64,000 nt of DNA from Halorubellus salinus (GCF_020567525.1 NZ_JAJCVI010000004.1:1-64000); one strand, 5' to 3'. Shown: positions 34,933 to 44,582, counted from the first letter of the stretch. Made by a program: numbers and translations. Notes: generated by a model not told the origin, from the letters alone.

Positions 34933-35324
34933 CTGTGGTGTGATTCGTGGTCGTGATTCGAGCGAGTCGGCCCGAGCGATACCGGATACGCCACCTGTCA
35001 GTACCGTGTAGACGACTAAAGAAGCGCGTACACCCTCGCCCCGCGTTTCGAGGCGTGAGTCGAGACTCGAATCGGCCAACGAGGGCATACACGTCTTGAA
35101 TAACCGAACTCGCGTTCACGTACTCGGGGGCACTCCCCCCGTATCTCGTGATGAACCTTCCCGACTCGCCCCGGCACGGGGCTCGTGGCCGCTCCCGGTC
35201 GTCAGCGGACGACCAGCGAGCTGCCCAGCCCTGTGGCCGACGGACGGCCGAGTCGGGGACAGTGCGTCCTCACGCGAGGGCGTACGCGAGTCGGGTACGT
35301 TCGGTCACGGATGGTGAACTACCG
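34933..35324. promoter_or_regulatory. divergent promoter region of arlCE block and archaellin genes
   Basis: 392 bp between the divergent arlCE and the first archaellin. No gene is supported in it. TTGAATAACC (35096-35105) is the only AT-rich spot that could serve as a promoter toward the archaellins. Exact transcription starts cannot be read. Confidence 0.4.
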
Positions 35325-35900
35325 ATGCACGTACCCGAAGCACACGACAGACGCGGTCAAGTCGGTATCGGGACCCTGATCATCTTCATAGCGATGGTCC
35401 TGGTCGCAGCCGTCGCGGCAGGTGTCCTCATCAACACGGCGGGGATGCTCGAAGCGAAGGCGTCCGATACCAGTCAGGACTCGCAAGCACAGGTCTCCAA
35501 TCACATCGTCGTCGTCAGCGCGGTCGGCGAGGTCGACTCGTCGAGCGATAGCGTCGACACCCTGAATCTGACGTTGATGAAGGCAGCCGGCGCCGGCGAC
35601 ATGGACCTGGAGAAGGCGTCGTTCGAGTACATCTCGGACAACGCCGCGGTCTCGCTGAAGGAGAGCCACCCCGCGGTGAATCTGACGAACACCGATGGCA
35701 GTGGTTCGAACGTCCTGAACAGCAGAGACGACCGCATCGTATTGACGATTCGCGTCGACAACACCGACCTCGAAGGGCCAGGTGGACTCCGGTCAGGCCA
35801 GAAAGCGATGCTCACTATCGTCACGGCTTCGGGGGCGAAGTCACTCTACGGAGTGAACGTCCCGCAGACGATCAGCAACGAGAAGTACGTGAAGGTGTGA
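35325..35900 (+). CDS. archaellin (class III signal peptide), first copy
   Basis: 191 aa from ATG at 35325. Preceded by a short basic leader [12 protein letters not shown], the prepilin-peptidase (PibD/ArlK) cleavage falls around [10 protein letters not shown]. The following hydrophobic helix [20 protein letters not shown] builds the filament core. A globular domain follows with N-glycosylation sequons (NLT twice). Ends [17 protein letters not shown], as in other archaellins. The globular domain clearly differs from the other two archaellins, so it may be a minor or hook subunit. Confidence 0.92.
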   Translation: MHVPEAHDRRGQVGIGTLIIFIAMVLVAAVAAGVLINTAGMLEAKASDTSQDSQAQVSNHIVVVSAVGEVDSSSDSVDTLNLTLMKAAGAGDMDLEKASFEYISDNAAVSLKESHPAVNLTNTDGSGSNVLNSRDDRIVLTIRVDNTDLEGPGGLRSGQKAMLTIVTASGAKSLYGVNVPQTISNEKYVKV

Positions 35901-35946
35901 GCGCTGCTGGCGGTGCCCCTCGCGGGCACACGATAGAAAACAACGT

Positions 35947-36411
35947 ATGACCACGAACGAACCCGACACGAACGACACGACGCCCGAACGTGCTCGCAGC
36001 GGCGGCAGGTCCTCTGAACGGTCCGGGGGCGTGCTGTCGCCCGACGAGCTCGCGCTCGACGACGACGAGCACGTTCGACAGCTCGACGACGACCGCTACC
36101 TCGTCTCTACCGGCGGGACTGGGTCGTCGCCGAGTGGTGGGCGAGCACGCCCGACCCGCTCCGATGGGGGTCAGGTGGTGACCGACGGGTCGCCGTCGCC
36201 CACCGAGGCATTAGCGCAGTCGCCTGCTGGGTTCGGAGTCGATCTGGCCGTCAAAACCGAGGCCGGTGTTTCGAGACGCCGGGTAACGTCGAACGACATT
36301 CGGGAGGTGTTCACCGAGATGCTACGCTGGTACGCGCTCCAGCTCGATTCGGACGCGGATCCGGCGGAGACGCTCGCGGTGTTGCGGGCAGCCTCCGAGC
36401 TAAACTTCTGA
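35947..36411 (+). CDS. DUF7500-like protein inside archaellin gene block
   Basis: 154 aa. N-terminal block VLSPDELALDDDEHVRQLDD (about 29-48) plus RYLVST, a low-complexity middle, and C-terminal RVTSNDIREVFTEMLRWYAL (about 112-131) match a haloarchaeal family I recall as DUF7500 (not checked). No signal peptide or membrane helix, so cytosolic. It lies 46 bp after the first archaellin and 220 bp before the second, on the same strand, suggesting a link to archaellum or taxis. Function unknown. Confidence 0.7.
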   Translation: MTTNEPDTNDTTPERARSGGRSSERSGGVLSPDELALDDDEHVRQLDDDRYLVSTGGTGSSPSGGRARPTRSDGGQVVTDGSPSPTEALAQSPAGFGVDLAVKTEAGVSRRRVTSNDIREVFTEMLRWYALQLDSDADPAETLAVLRAASELNF

Positions 36412-36631
36412 GCGATTACTGATACTTTCTGGTAGGTTTTCCAACTTGTTAGCGGCGGCGTTCGGCCGAACGAAATCACACGAACCACACACAGGCAGCG
36501 GTATACGAGCACCGTTCTGGGCCTCGTTTCGAGACCTGAGTCGCGCCCCGAAACGGCGACCGAACTGATACAGCCCTTGATAGTAACCCGGATACATGCA
36601 CTATTCGGGGCGCATCCCCACACGACAAAGA

Positions 36632-37234
36632 ATGATAGTGGAAAACCCTACGAACGACGACGAACGCGGTCAGGTCGGCATCGGCACCCTGATCATCTTC
36701 ATTGCCATGGTGCTGGTCGCCGCGGTCGCAGCCGGCGTGCTCATCAACACCGCCGGACTGCTCGAGGCCTCGGCCTCCGACACGGCCTCGGACTCGCAAG
36801 CACAGGTTTCGAATCAGATCACGGTCGTCAGCGCCGTCGGAGAGACCGACAGCAATGACGAAATTCAGTACCTGAACTTCACGGTCATGAAGTCCGCGGG
36901 GTCGGGAGACATCGACCTCGGGAACACGAGTGTCCAATACCAGAGCGACGACAAGGCTGAGACGCTCGGATTCGGTACCTCAGGTGGCGCGAACACGTTT
37001 ATTGTGACCGCCACGGATAGTGATACTGCACTCACGGCGTCGGATGACATCGTCCTGAACGACACGGACGAGCGGAAGGTCATCACGATCAACCTCGCTT
37101 CAGGCGCAGTCGACGACACGCTCGCAGAGGGCGAAGATGCGACGGTGAAGTTCGTCGACCAGTCCGGCGCGACCACCATCTACGGTGTCGATGTGCCGAA
37201 CACGGTCAGCGGTGAAACGTACGTCTCGGTGTAA
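36632..37234 (+). CDS. archaellin, second copy
   Basis: 200 aa from ATG at 36632. Leader [14 protein letters not shown] with cleavage before QVGIG, hydrophobic core helix, mature domain with several N-X-S/T sites (NFT, NTS, NDT). The first 60 mature residues are nearly identical to the third archaellin, at DNA level as well, while the C-terminal halves differ moderately. Ends [17 protein letters not shown]. Followed after three bases by the third copy. Confidence 0.93.
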   Translation: MIVENPTNDDERGQVGIGTLIIFIAMVLVAAVAAGVLINTAGLLEASASDTASDSQAQVSNQITVVSAVGETDSNDEIQYLNFTVMKSAGSGDIDLGNTSVQYQSDDKAETLGFGTSGGANTFIVTATDSDTALTASDDIVLNDTDERKVITINLASGAVDDTLAEGEDATVKFVDQSGATTIYGVDVPNTVSGETYVSV

Positions 37235-37237
37235 ACA

Positions 37238-37840
37238 ATGATGCAACTTCAAGAATCCATGGAAGGTGAACGCGGTCAGGTCGGTATCGGCACCCTGATC
37301 ATCTTCATCGCGATGGTCCTGGTCGCTGCGGTCGCAGCCGGCGTGCTCATCAACACTGCCGGACTGCTCGAGGCCTCGGCCTCCGACACGGCCTCGGACT
37401 CGCAAGCACAGGTTTCGAATCAGATCACGGTCGTTAGCGCCGTCGGGGACGTTGATAGCGGTAACGTTGCCGAGCTTAACTTCACGGTCATGAAGTCCGC
37501 GGGTTCGGGAGACATCGACCTCGCGAACACGACCGTTCAATACCAGAGCGATGCCAAAGCCGAGACGCTCTCGTTCGACACCTCGGTTGGTTCGAACTCG
37601 TTCATCGTCTACAATACGGACGGGGACACGGCTTTGACGGTTGCAAGCGATGACCTGGTCCTCAACGAAACCGACGAGCGGAAGGTCATCAGCATCGATC
37701 TCAGCGGGAGTGGTGTCGACGACGTCCTCGCCGAGGGCGACGAGGCGACGGTGACGTTCGTCGACCAGTCCGGCGCGAGCACGATCTACGGCGTGAACGT
37801 CCCGGACACGATCAGCGGCGAGAGCTACGTGGCGGTCTAA
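37238..37840 (+). CDS. archaellin, third copy
   Basis: 200 aa. Leader MMQLQESMEGERGQ, then the same [20 protein letters not shown] core helix. Mature domain with NFT, NTT and NET sequons. Probably a major filament subunit with the second copy, cotranscribed. A large stem-loop follows 45 bp after the stop. Confidence 0.93.
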   Translation: MMQLQESMEGERGQVGIGTLIIFIAMVLVAAVAAGVLINTAGLLEASASDTASDSQAQVSNQITVVSAVGDVDSGNVAELNFTVMKSAGSGDIDLANTTVQYQSDAKAETLSFDTSVGSNSFIVYNTDGDTALTVASDDLVLNETDERKVISIDLSGSGVDDVLAEGDEATVTFVDQSGASTIYGVNVPDTISGESYVAV

Positions 37841-37884
37841 CGGCACATCATCGACCCGGTATCGTCCGGGTGAGCTCGTCCCCG

Positions 37885-37922
37885 GGCGCATCCCGCTCCG
37901 GCGTTGACGCCGGGGATGCGCC
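37885..37922 (+). terminator. large stem-loop after the archaellin genes
   Basis: Outer arms GGCGCATCCC (37885-37894) and GGGATGCGCC (37913-37922) and inner arms CCGGCG and CGCCGG around loop TTGA form one long hairpin. No T-run follows at once, so it may protect the mRNA 3' end rather than terminate it. The gap from 37923 to 38393 shows no gene or clear signal. Confidence 0.5.
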
Positions 37923-38393
37923 GGTGGCACGCGGCAGGATGTGTGCGCCGCTGGCAGCGCGTCTGGCGCCGGCCGGATGCGCTCGTGGACCCGCCATCCG
38001 AACCGAGGAATGATAGTGGCGGACCCAGTTCGAGGCACGACACACCGACGCCGTCACGCACGCACGTGACGGAGGCGTGGTCCCAGGAGGCCCACGCCGC
38101 GTCGGTCCGGTACGCACGAACGATCGAGGAATCGCGAACGACCATACGCTTCGGCGTATCCCACATCGGTAGGCAACCCGAGTCGGCCCGCAACGAGCCG
38201 ACTCACAGTTCACCCAACGCGCGGCCGGTCTCGCGTGACGACGCGACCACCGGCCACTCGCAGTCTTTCTTTCGACGCCACGCTCGACAGCGACAGCCGG
38301 CGGAATCCTGCGCAGTCGCCGCGGCGCGTGCACGCACGTTGCGAGCGCCGGGAACACGCGGAGTTTTTCAGCCTCGACCGTCGAGTACGTCCC

Positions 38394-38846
38394 ATGACCG
38401 ACGTCAGTGCGCGCCGGGAGGCGTTCCTCGCCGGCGACCAGCCCGACGACGTGGCGATCTACCTCGCGGACGACTACGTGGACGACCTCGGACGCCTGGA
38501 GAAGTACGGCGTCCGGACCGCCGAGGGTATCGTCATCGTCGTCGACGGCGAGAGCGGCCGGAACGCGTTCCACGCCGCCACCGGGATGGACGCGATGAAC
38601 TTCGCGCAGGGTGCTATGGGGACCGAGAGCGAGATCGGCCACGACCTCACGACCGGCGAGTGCCCGGACGCCGAGAACGACCCCGACACCGACCACGTCG
38701 TCCAGTTCGTGTTCGCGTTCAGCGAGGACGAGAAGGACGACGACGAGTTCGACGGCCTCTACACCGAAGGGGACGTCGTGCACGCCTACGCGCACTGTGC
38801 GTGCGGCGCGTCGTACTCCGACAAGTGGCTCGCCGCCGAGGACTGA
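38394..38846 (+). CDS. DUF5807 family protein
   Basis: 150 aa from ATG at 38394. RREAFLAGDQPDDVAIYLAD at the start, GRNAFHAATGMDAMNFAQGA (about 61-80) and VHAYAHCACGASYSDKW near the end fit DUF5807, a Halobacteria-only family of unknown function. The CxC pair with His is conserved in that family and could bind metal. No membrane segment. Confidence 0.85.
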   Translation: MTDVSARREAFLAGDQPDDVAIYLADDYVDDLGRLEKYGVRTAEGIVIVVDGESGRNAFHAATGMDAMNFAQGAMGTESEIGHDLTTGECPDAENDPDTDHVVQFVFAFSEDEKDDDEFDGLYTEGDVVHAYAHCACGASYSDKWLAAED

Positions 38847-38891
38847 CCGCGAGTCGCCACCGACGGCTCCGGCTCGGTCCGCGAACCCGCG

Positions 38892-39461
38892 TCAGAACGT
38901 GACGTCGCTGCTGTCGACGACCTCGCCGAACAACCAGTCGGCGTGCTCCAGCGCGTACGTCTTGTGGTCGTCTTCTATCGCACCGATGGCGTCCTCGACC
39001 AGGACAGGCCGATAATCTCGAAGGCCCGCGGACCCGGCGGTGTGGAGGACGCAGACGTTCGCCAGCGTCCCGCAGAAGACGAGGTCGTCGATCCCGCGTG
39101 CGGACAACCACCCGTCGAGTTCGGTGTCGTGGAACGCGTCGTACGTGTGCTTCTCGACGACGTGGTCGTCCTCGTGGACGTCGAGTTCGTCGACGAGCTC
39201 GGCGTCCCAGGAGTCCTCGAGGACGTGCTCGCCCCACTGCTCGAACTCGTCGTAGTAGTGCGCGTCCTCGAACTGCTCGGGCGGATGCACGTCGCGCGTG
39301 AACACCACGCGAACGCCGGCGTCGTGCGCCCGGTCGACGAGGTCGCTGACCGGCTCGACGGCGTCCTCGCTCCCGGGCGCGTACAGGCTTCCCTCGGGAT
39401 GACAGAACCCGTTCTGCATGTCCACCACGACGAGCGCTGCGGAATCCGAGTCTGCGTGCAT
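38892..39461 (-). CDS. isochorismatase-family cysteine hydrolase (nicotinamidase-like)
   Basis: 189 aa. Catalytic triad: Asp in VVVDMQNGF (about 14), Lys in VVEKHTYDAF (about 104) and Cys in LANVCVLHTA (about 138), with the cis-peptide motif before it. The DVHPPEQF segment (about 57-64) contains the metal/His site of nicotinamidases. Nicotinate phosphoribosyltransferase lies 3.2 kb away, so hydrolysis of nicotinamide to nicotinate for NAD salvage is the likely role. Cytosolic. Confidence 0.85.
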   Translation of the reverse strand: MHADSDSAALVVVDMQNGFCHPEGSLYAPGSEDAVEPVSDLVDRAHDAGVRVVFTRDVHPPEQFEDAHYYDEFEQWGEHVLEDSWDAELVDELDVHEDDHVVEKHTYDAFHDTELDGWLSARGIDDLVFCGTLANVCVLHTAGSAGLRDYRPVLVEDAIGAIEDDHKTYALEHADWLFGEVVDSSDVTF

Positions 39462-39615
39462 ACGTGAACGTCCGCCCGCCGCCCTCCTAATCCTTCGGCT
39501 CCGACCGACGACCAGACCCGGTACGTCCCGTCAGCCGACTCCGCCAGGGCCGGCCACCAGGTGCCAGGTCGCTTCGACCGGGCGTTTCTTTAATTCGTAG
39601 CCCCCGATGATAGCT

Positions 39616-41151
39616 ATGAAGCGACTGGCAACCGTCCTCGTGGTCCTCGCCGTCGTCCTCGCCGGCTGTAACGCGCCAGCCGGCCCCGGAACGACGACCG
39701 GCGACGCGACCGAAGCGACCACCGTCCCCGAGACGACCAGTACCGCGCCAACCACGACGGCCACCAACGACAGCGACGACGCACCAGCCGATCCGAGCGA
39801 GGACGTCCTCGGATGGGAGGACGGCGTCTGGGCGAACGAATCCATCGACGTCGACCAGTCCGACGGCCTCACGGACGAGGAGATAGATGCGTTCGTCTCC
39901 CGCGCGATGGCGCGCGTCGAGGTCATCCGGAACAAGGAGTTCACGGAACGCGTGCCCGTGGACGTCATCCCGCGTAGCGAGTACGCGAACCAGTCCAGTA
40001 GCTCCGGGACGCCGAAAGCGCAGTCCGACTGGAACAACCAGGTCTGGGAGGCGCTGTTCATCTCCAGCGAGGAGAAGAACGTCACCGACCAGATCTCGCA
40101 GTTCTACTCCTCGGGCGTCGGCGGGTACTACAGCCCGAGCGAGGACGCCATCGTCATCATCTCGGACAACCCCGACACGCCAGTGATCAGTAACGCGACG
40201 CTCGTGCACGAACTCCAGCACGCCCTCCAGGACCAGTACTTCGACCTCACGCAAGCGAAGTACCGTGCCCCGACCCAGGACGGGAACCTCGCCGGTGACG
40301 GCGTCATCGAAGGCGACGCGAACTACGTCGAGTACGTGTACGAGGACTACTGTATCAACGGCACGTGGGACTGCGTCGCCACGCCCTCCAGTGGCGGTGG
40401 TGGCGGCGAGTTCAACTTCGGGATCTACGTCACGATATTCAATCCCTACGCTGACGGCCCGAACTACATCGACCGCCTGAAGCAGGCCGGTGGCTGGGAG
40501 CTCGTCGACGAGGTCGTCCGGAACCCGCCGGCGTCGACGGAGACCGTCATCCACGCGCGGACGCCGGACGAGGTGGAGCCACCCGCGACCATCGACTACG
40601 AGGACACCGCGACCGACGGCTGGGAGACGTTCCCCGGCCAGGGCGTCGATGGGTACGATACCGTCGGTGAGGTATCGATCTACTCGATGTTCTGGTACGC
40701 GTCGTACCCCGAGCGCGCCGGCGGGCTCGGCCAGGACATCGTCGACTGGCGCGCGCTCCTCAGCGCCGAGGGCGAGTTCGACCGCTACAACTACAGCGCC
40801 CCGCCCTCTGACGGGTGGGCGGGCGACCGCGTGTATCCGTACACGTCCGCGGACAGCGACGAGGACGGCTACGTGTGGGTGACCGAGTGGGACACCGAGC
40901 GCGACGCCGAGCAGTTCCGGACGGCGTACCTCGAACTCCTGAACGGGCTCGGCGCGGAACAGGTCGACACGAACACGTGGACGGTCTCGGAGGGCGCGTA
41001 CGCGGACTCGTTCCGCGTCGTCATGGACGGGACGCGCGTCGTCGTCGTGAACGGGCCGGACGTCGACGCGGTCGACGCCCTCAAACCGGAGTACGCGTCC
41101 GGGTCGACGAACGCGACCGCGCCGACGAACGCCGTCGCGGTCCTCGCCTGA
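39616..41151 (+). CDS. Hvo_1808 family surface lipoprotein with HExxH motif
   Basis: 511 aa from ATG at 39616 (MKRLATVLVVLAVVLAGC: signal peptide and lipobox LAGC). A Thr-rich linker (about 30-55) follows, apt for glycosylation. The conserved domain begins DPSEDVLGWEDGVWANESID. LVHELQHALQDQ (about 200-211) is a HExxH zinc-peptidase signature, with a downstream EGDANYVEY (about 234-242) that may supply the third ligand. Anchored outside the cell. Metalloprotease activity is inferred from motif only. Tandem paralogue at 41247. Confidence 0.85.
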   Translation: MKRLATVLVVLAVVLAGCNAPAGPGTTTGDATEATTVPETTSTAPTTTATNDSDDAPADPSEDVLGWEDGVWANESIDVDQSDGLTDEEIDAFVSRAMARVEVIRNKEFTERVPVDVIPRSEYANQSSSSGTPKAQSDWNNQVWEALFISSEEKNVTDQISQFYSSGVGGYYSPSEDAIVIISDNPDTPVISNATLVHELQHALQDQYFDLTQAKYRAPTQDGNLAGDGVIEGDANYVEYVYEDYCINGTWDCVATPSSGGGGGEFNFGIYVTIFNPYADGPNYIDRLKQAGGWELVDEVVRNPPASTETVIHARTPDEVEPPATIDYEDTATDGWETFPGQGVDGYDTVGEVSIYSMFWYASYPERAGGLGQDIVDWRALLSAEGEFDRYNYSAPPSDGWAGDRVYPYTSADSDEDGYVWVTEWDTERDAEQFRTAYLELLNGLGAEQVDTNTWTVSEGAYADSFRVVMDGTRVVVVNGPDVDAVDALKPEYASGSTNATAPTNAVAVLA

Positions 41152-41246
41152 TCGGTGACGGAGGTGGCCGGGTCGCCGCGTGAACGCGCGACCGGCCGCG
41201 ACCGCTCGCACCACTCCTTTTACACCGCGGCCGCCAAGTGCACGTG

Positions 41247-42647
41247 ATGCGTCGCGTTCTCGTCGTCGCCGCACTCGTCGTCGTCGTCGCGCTCGCGGGC
41301 TGTTCGGGACTCCTCGACGTCGGCGGCATCGAGGAACCCGAGTCGAACCGACCCGACCCGAGCGAGGACGTCCTCGGGTGGGAGGACGGCTACTGGTGGA
41401 ACGACTCGGTCGCCGTCACCGCGAGCGACGGCCTCTCGAAGGGGGAACTCGAGGTCGTGACTGCGCGCATGATGGCACGCGTCGAGCGCATCCGCGGCCA
41501 CGAGTTCACCGAGGACGTCCAGGTGAGAGTCCTCTCCCGCGAGGAGTACCGCTCCGGCGGGAGCGACGACCCGCAGGGGACGCCGACCGAGGAGCAACTC
41601 TGGGAGGCGACGTTCGTCGTCGGCGAGGACGCCGGGGTCGCGGCGGCGTTCGACGAACTGTACGGGTCCGCGGTCCAGGGGTACTACACGAACGGCCGTA
41701 TCGTCGTCATCGGGAGCGGCTCGGACCTCGGCATCTCGCGGGCGACGCTCGTGCACGAACTCGAGCACGCACTCCAGGACCAGCAGCTGACGCTCCGCGT
41801 GGACGGTCGGACGCGCGACGCGACCCTCGCCGGCCGCGGCATCGTCGAAGGCGACGCGAACTACGTCGAGTACCGCTACGAGCAGCGGTGCGCGAACGGG
41901 ACGTACGACTGCGTCGACGTCCCGGAAAGCGAGGGCGGCGGCGCACCGCCGGCGTACAACCGCGGGCTGTTCGCGTCGACGTTCGTCCCGTACGCCGAAG
42001 GGTCGACGTTCGTCGCCGCGCTCCACGACCGCGGCGGCTGGGACGCCGTCGACGCCGCCTTCGACGCACAACCCGAGAGCACCGAGCAGGTCATCCACCC
42101 CGACGCGTATCCCGACGAACGCCCCGACGACGTCGTCGTCGACGACCGGTCGAACGCGGCGTGGAACCGCGTCGGGAGCCCGCAGGTCGTCGGCGAGGCG
42201 ACCGCGTACGCGATGTTCTGGTACAACGGCCAGATCCCGAACGAGCACTACGCGAGCAACGACGACCCGCTGTCGCGGTTCACGTACGACCACCCCATCA
42301 CGGCGGGCTGGGGCGGCGACGAACTGGTCGCGTACGAGCACGACGGCGCGTACGGGTACGTCTGGAAGACGACGTGGGACAGCGACGCGGACGCTCGCGA
42401 GTTCGCCGACGCGTACCGCGAGCTCCTCGGGTCGAAGGACGCGACCGTACGCGGCGACGGCGTGTTCGTCGTCCGCGACGGCGCGTTCGCGGACGCGTTC
42501 CGTGTCGTCCGCCGCGGCGACACCGTCCTCGTCGTGAACGCGCCGACGGTCGACGCGCTCGACGGCGTACACGAACCCCGAAGGCAGGGCTTCGCACGCG
42601 CTGGGACCGACTCGCTTTTCGGCGGGCCGCTCGAAGCCCGCGTATGA
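41247..42647 (+). CDS. Hvo_1808 family surface lipoprotein, second copy
   Basis: 466 aa from ATG at 41247; signal peptide MRRVLVVAALVVVVALAGC with lipobox. Lacks the Thr-rich linker of its neighbour. DPSEDVLGWEDGYWWNDSVA opens the shared domain. LVHELEHALQDQ keeps the HExxH residues and EGDANYVEY is identical. Its last four bases overlap the start of the nicotinate phosphoribosyltransferase gene (ATGA), so the two are translated from one message even though functions look unrelated. Confidence 0.85.
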   Translation: MRRVLVVAALVVVVALAGCSGLLDVGGIEEPESNRPDPSEDVLGWEDGYWWNDSVAVTASDGLSKGELEVVTARMMARVERIRGHEFTEDVQVRVLSREEYRSGGSDDPQGTPTEEQLWEATFVVGEDAGVAAAFDELYGSAVQGYYTNGRIVVIGSGSDLGISRATLVHELEHALQDQQLTLRVDGRTRDATLAGRGIVEGDANYVEYRYEQRCANGTYDCVDVPESEGGGAPPAYNRGLFASTFVPYAEGSTFVAALHDRGGWDAVDAAFDAQPESTEQVIHPDAYPDERPDDVVVDDRSNAAWNRVGSPQVVGEATAYAMFWYNGQIPNEHYASNDDPLSRFTYDHPITAGWGGDELVAYEHDGAYGYVWKTTWDSDADAREFADAYRELLGSKDATVRGDGVFVVRDGAFADAFRVVRRGDTVLVVNAPTVDALDGVHEPRRQGFARAGTDSLFGGPLEARV

Positions 42648-43789
42648 GCGAGACGTTCGACACGATCCCCGACGACGCGGTGCTGTCGGGGCGGGCGACG
42701 GACGCGTACTTCGACCGGACGGTCGAAGCACTCGAAGGTGCTGGCCGGAACCCACACGTGGTCGCCGAGGTGACCGCAGACCAGTTCCCGGACGGCGAGT
42801 TCGAGGTGTTCGCGGGCGTGAAGGACGCCGCAGCGCTCCTCGAGGGACGTGACCTGGACGTACACGCGCTCCGCGAAGGCCGCGTGTTCGACGGCGGGCC
42901 GGTGATGCGTATCGCGGGCGACTACCTCGAGTTCGCGCGCCTGGAGACGTCGCTCCTCGGGTACCTGTCGCACGCGAGCGGGTTCGCCTCCGCGGCGCTG
43001 CACGCGCGACGTGCGGCGCCCGAGTCGAACGTCCTCTCCTTCGGTGCACGCCACGTCCACCCGAGCATCGCCGCGGTCGTCGAACGGAGCGCGCTCCTGG
43101 CGGGCCTGGACGGCTTCAGTCACGTCGCCGCGGGCGACGTCCTCGGACGGGAGGCGAGCGGGACGATGCCGCACGCGCTCATGCTGTGCTTCGGGCGCGG
43201 GAACCAGGAGGCTGCGTGGCGCGCGTTCGACGACGCGGCGCCCGCGGACGTCCCACGGATCGCGCTCTGTGACACGTTCACCGACGAGAAGGACGAGGTG
43301 CTGCGTGCGGTGGACGCACTCGGCGACGACCTCGACGGCGTCCGCCTCGACACCACGGGCAGTCGCCGCGGCGACTTCGCGCACATCGTCCGCGAGGTCC
43401 AGTGGGCGCTCGACGTACGCGGCCACGACGACGTCGACGTCTTCGTCTCGGGCGGACTCGGGCCCGCGGAACTCCGCGAACTCCGAGGGGTCGTGGACGG
43501 GTTCGGCGTCGGGAGTGCCATCACGGACGCGAACCCCGTCGACTTCGCGCTCGACATCGTCGCGGTCGACGGCGAACCGGTCGCGAAACGCGGGAAACTC
43601 GGCGGCGTCAAACAGGTGTACCGGACCGCGGACGGCGCACATCACGTCGGGCTCGCCGACCGCCCCGGCCCCACGGACGGCACGCCACTCCTCGAAGGGC
43701 TGCTCGACGACGGCGAACTCGTCCGCGAGTTCGACCTCGCGGACGCGACCGACCGCTGTCTCGCCGACGCCCGCCGCGTCGACTACTGA
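42644..43789 (+). CDS. nicotinate phosphoribosyltransferase
   Basis: 381 aa from ATG at 42644. Archaeal-type NAPRTase: FGARHVHPSIAAVVERSAL (about 123-141, with the phosphorylated-His-like region), ALCDTFTDEKDE, VRLDTTGSRRGDF (PRPP site, about 233-245) and FVSGGLGPAEL (about 265-275). Joins nicotinate with PRPP to nicotinate mononucleotide, often ATP-assisted, in NAD salvage. Long in-frame extensions upstream belong to the surface-protein gene's shadow. Companion nicotinamidase-like gene at 38892. Confidence 0.92.
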   Translation: MSETFDTIPDDAVLSGRATDAYFDRTVEALEGAGRNPHVVAEVTADQFPDGEFEVFAGVKDAAALLEGRDLDVHALREGRVFDGGPVMRIAGDYLEFARLETSLLGYLSHASGFASAALHARRAAPESNVLSFGARHVHPSIAAVVERSALLAGLDGFSHVAAGDVLGREASGTMPHALMLCFGRGNQEAAWRAFDDAAPADVPRIALCDTFTDEKDEVLRAVDALGDDLDGVRLDTTGSRRGDFAHIVREVQWALDVRGHDDVDVFVSGGLGPAELRELRGVVDGFGVGSAITDANPVDFALDIVAVDGEPVAKRGKLGGVKQVYRTADGAHHVGLADRPGPTDGTPLLEGLLDDGELVREFDLADATDRCLADARRVDY

Positions 43790-43976
43790 CGCGTCGCTCG
43801 TAGCGATTGCTGCAGTCGGGTGGCGAGCAGGCGACTCGTCGCGGCCGCTCGCGTCGACGCGAGTCGCACTCCCGCCTGGACGTCGACGCACCCACGCGTC
43901 GGGCACGCCGACGGTCGCCGCGGCTCCGCACTTGAACGTTCGCTCCAGAACCAGCACGCTGCAGGGCGCTCGACCG

Positions 43977-44582
43977 CTAGCGGAGCTCCTGGACGCTCCC
44001 GTTGGGTTCGCGCTCGCGGAACACCTGCCCGTCGAACAACGTCACCATGACGTCCTCGCGCTCGTACGCGTTCGGCGCCAGGCCGGCCTTCCGGCAGACG
44101 CGCGCGAGGTACTCCTCGGGACTCCACCCGTGCTCGAGGGGAACGGTGGGGTAGAGCCATCCGGACTCGGTGCCGGTATCGATGGCGGCGCCGTGACGCC
44201 CGATCTCGATGTCCGCGACCGGGTCGTCGGTGAGGACGACGTTGTTCACGTAGCACAGCGAGACCGTGAGGTTGTCGAGCTCGGAGGGCGTGATCTCGGA
44301 GCCACACGAGTCCTCGCTCGCCGCCTTGATGGCGGCGTCGACGATGACGTGGCCGACGCGTTCGTCGCTCTCGTAGCCGCCCGCGCACCCGCGGAGGCTC
44401 CCGCGGCCGCGAGTGGACTCCAGGCGGACGAACGCGCCAGTTCGCTCGTAGAAGGCATCACGCATACTCCCGGGTTGTTCGCGCTGCCCGTTGACGACGA
44501 ACGACTCGACGGCCTCACGAGCGAGTTCGACCGCTCGCGCACCGTCATCGTACGAGAAACTAGCGGTTGTCGCCTTCGACAT
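43977..44582 (-). CDS. AMMECR1 family protein
   Basis: 201 aa from ATG at 44582. Core motif RGSLRGCAGGYES (about 59-71, family LRGCIG signature), then ITPSELDNLTVSLCYV (about 97-112) and the C-terminal HGWSPEEYLARVCRKAGL (about 150-167). Found in all domains; function unresolved, with links to radical SAM MEMO proteins. Divergent from rnpB with 95 bp between. Confidence 0.9.
   Translation of the reverse strand: MSKATTASFSYDDGARAVELAREAVESFVVNGQREQPGSMRDAFYERTGAFVRLESTRGRGSLRGCAGGYESDERVGHVIVDAAIKAASEDSCGSEITPSELDNLTVSLCYVNNVVLTDDPVADIEIGRHGAAIDTGTESGWLYPTVPLEHGWSPEEYLARVCRKAGLAPNAYEREDVMVTLFDGQVFREREPNGSVQELR

Noticed and set aside
38235-38393. N-terminal extension of the DUF5807 protein
   Set aside because: Arg/Ser/Thr-rich translation before the family-typical start at 38394.
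41180-43789. 869-aa frame ending with nicotinate phosphoribosyltransferase
   Set aside because: The first part is the out-of-frame Arg-rich shadow of the surface lipoprotein; only the portion from 42644 is a gene, so this is not a fusion protein.
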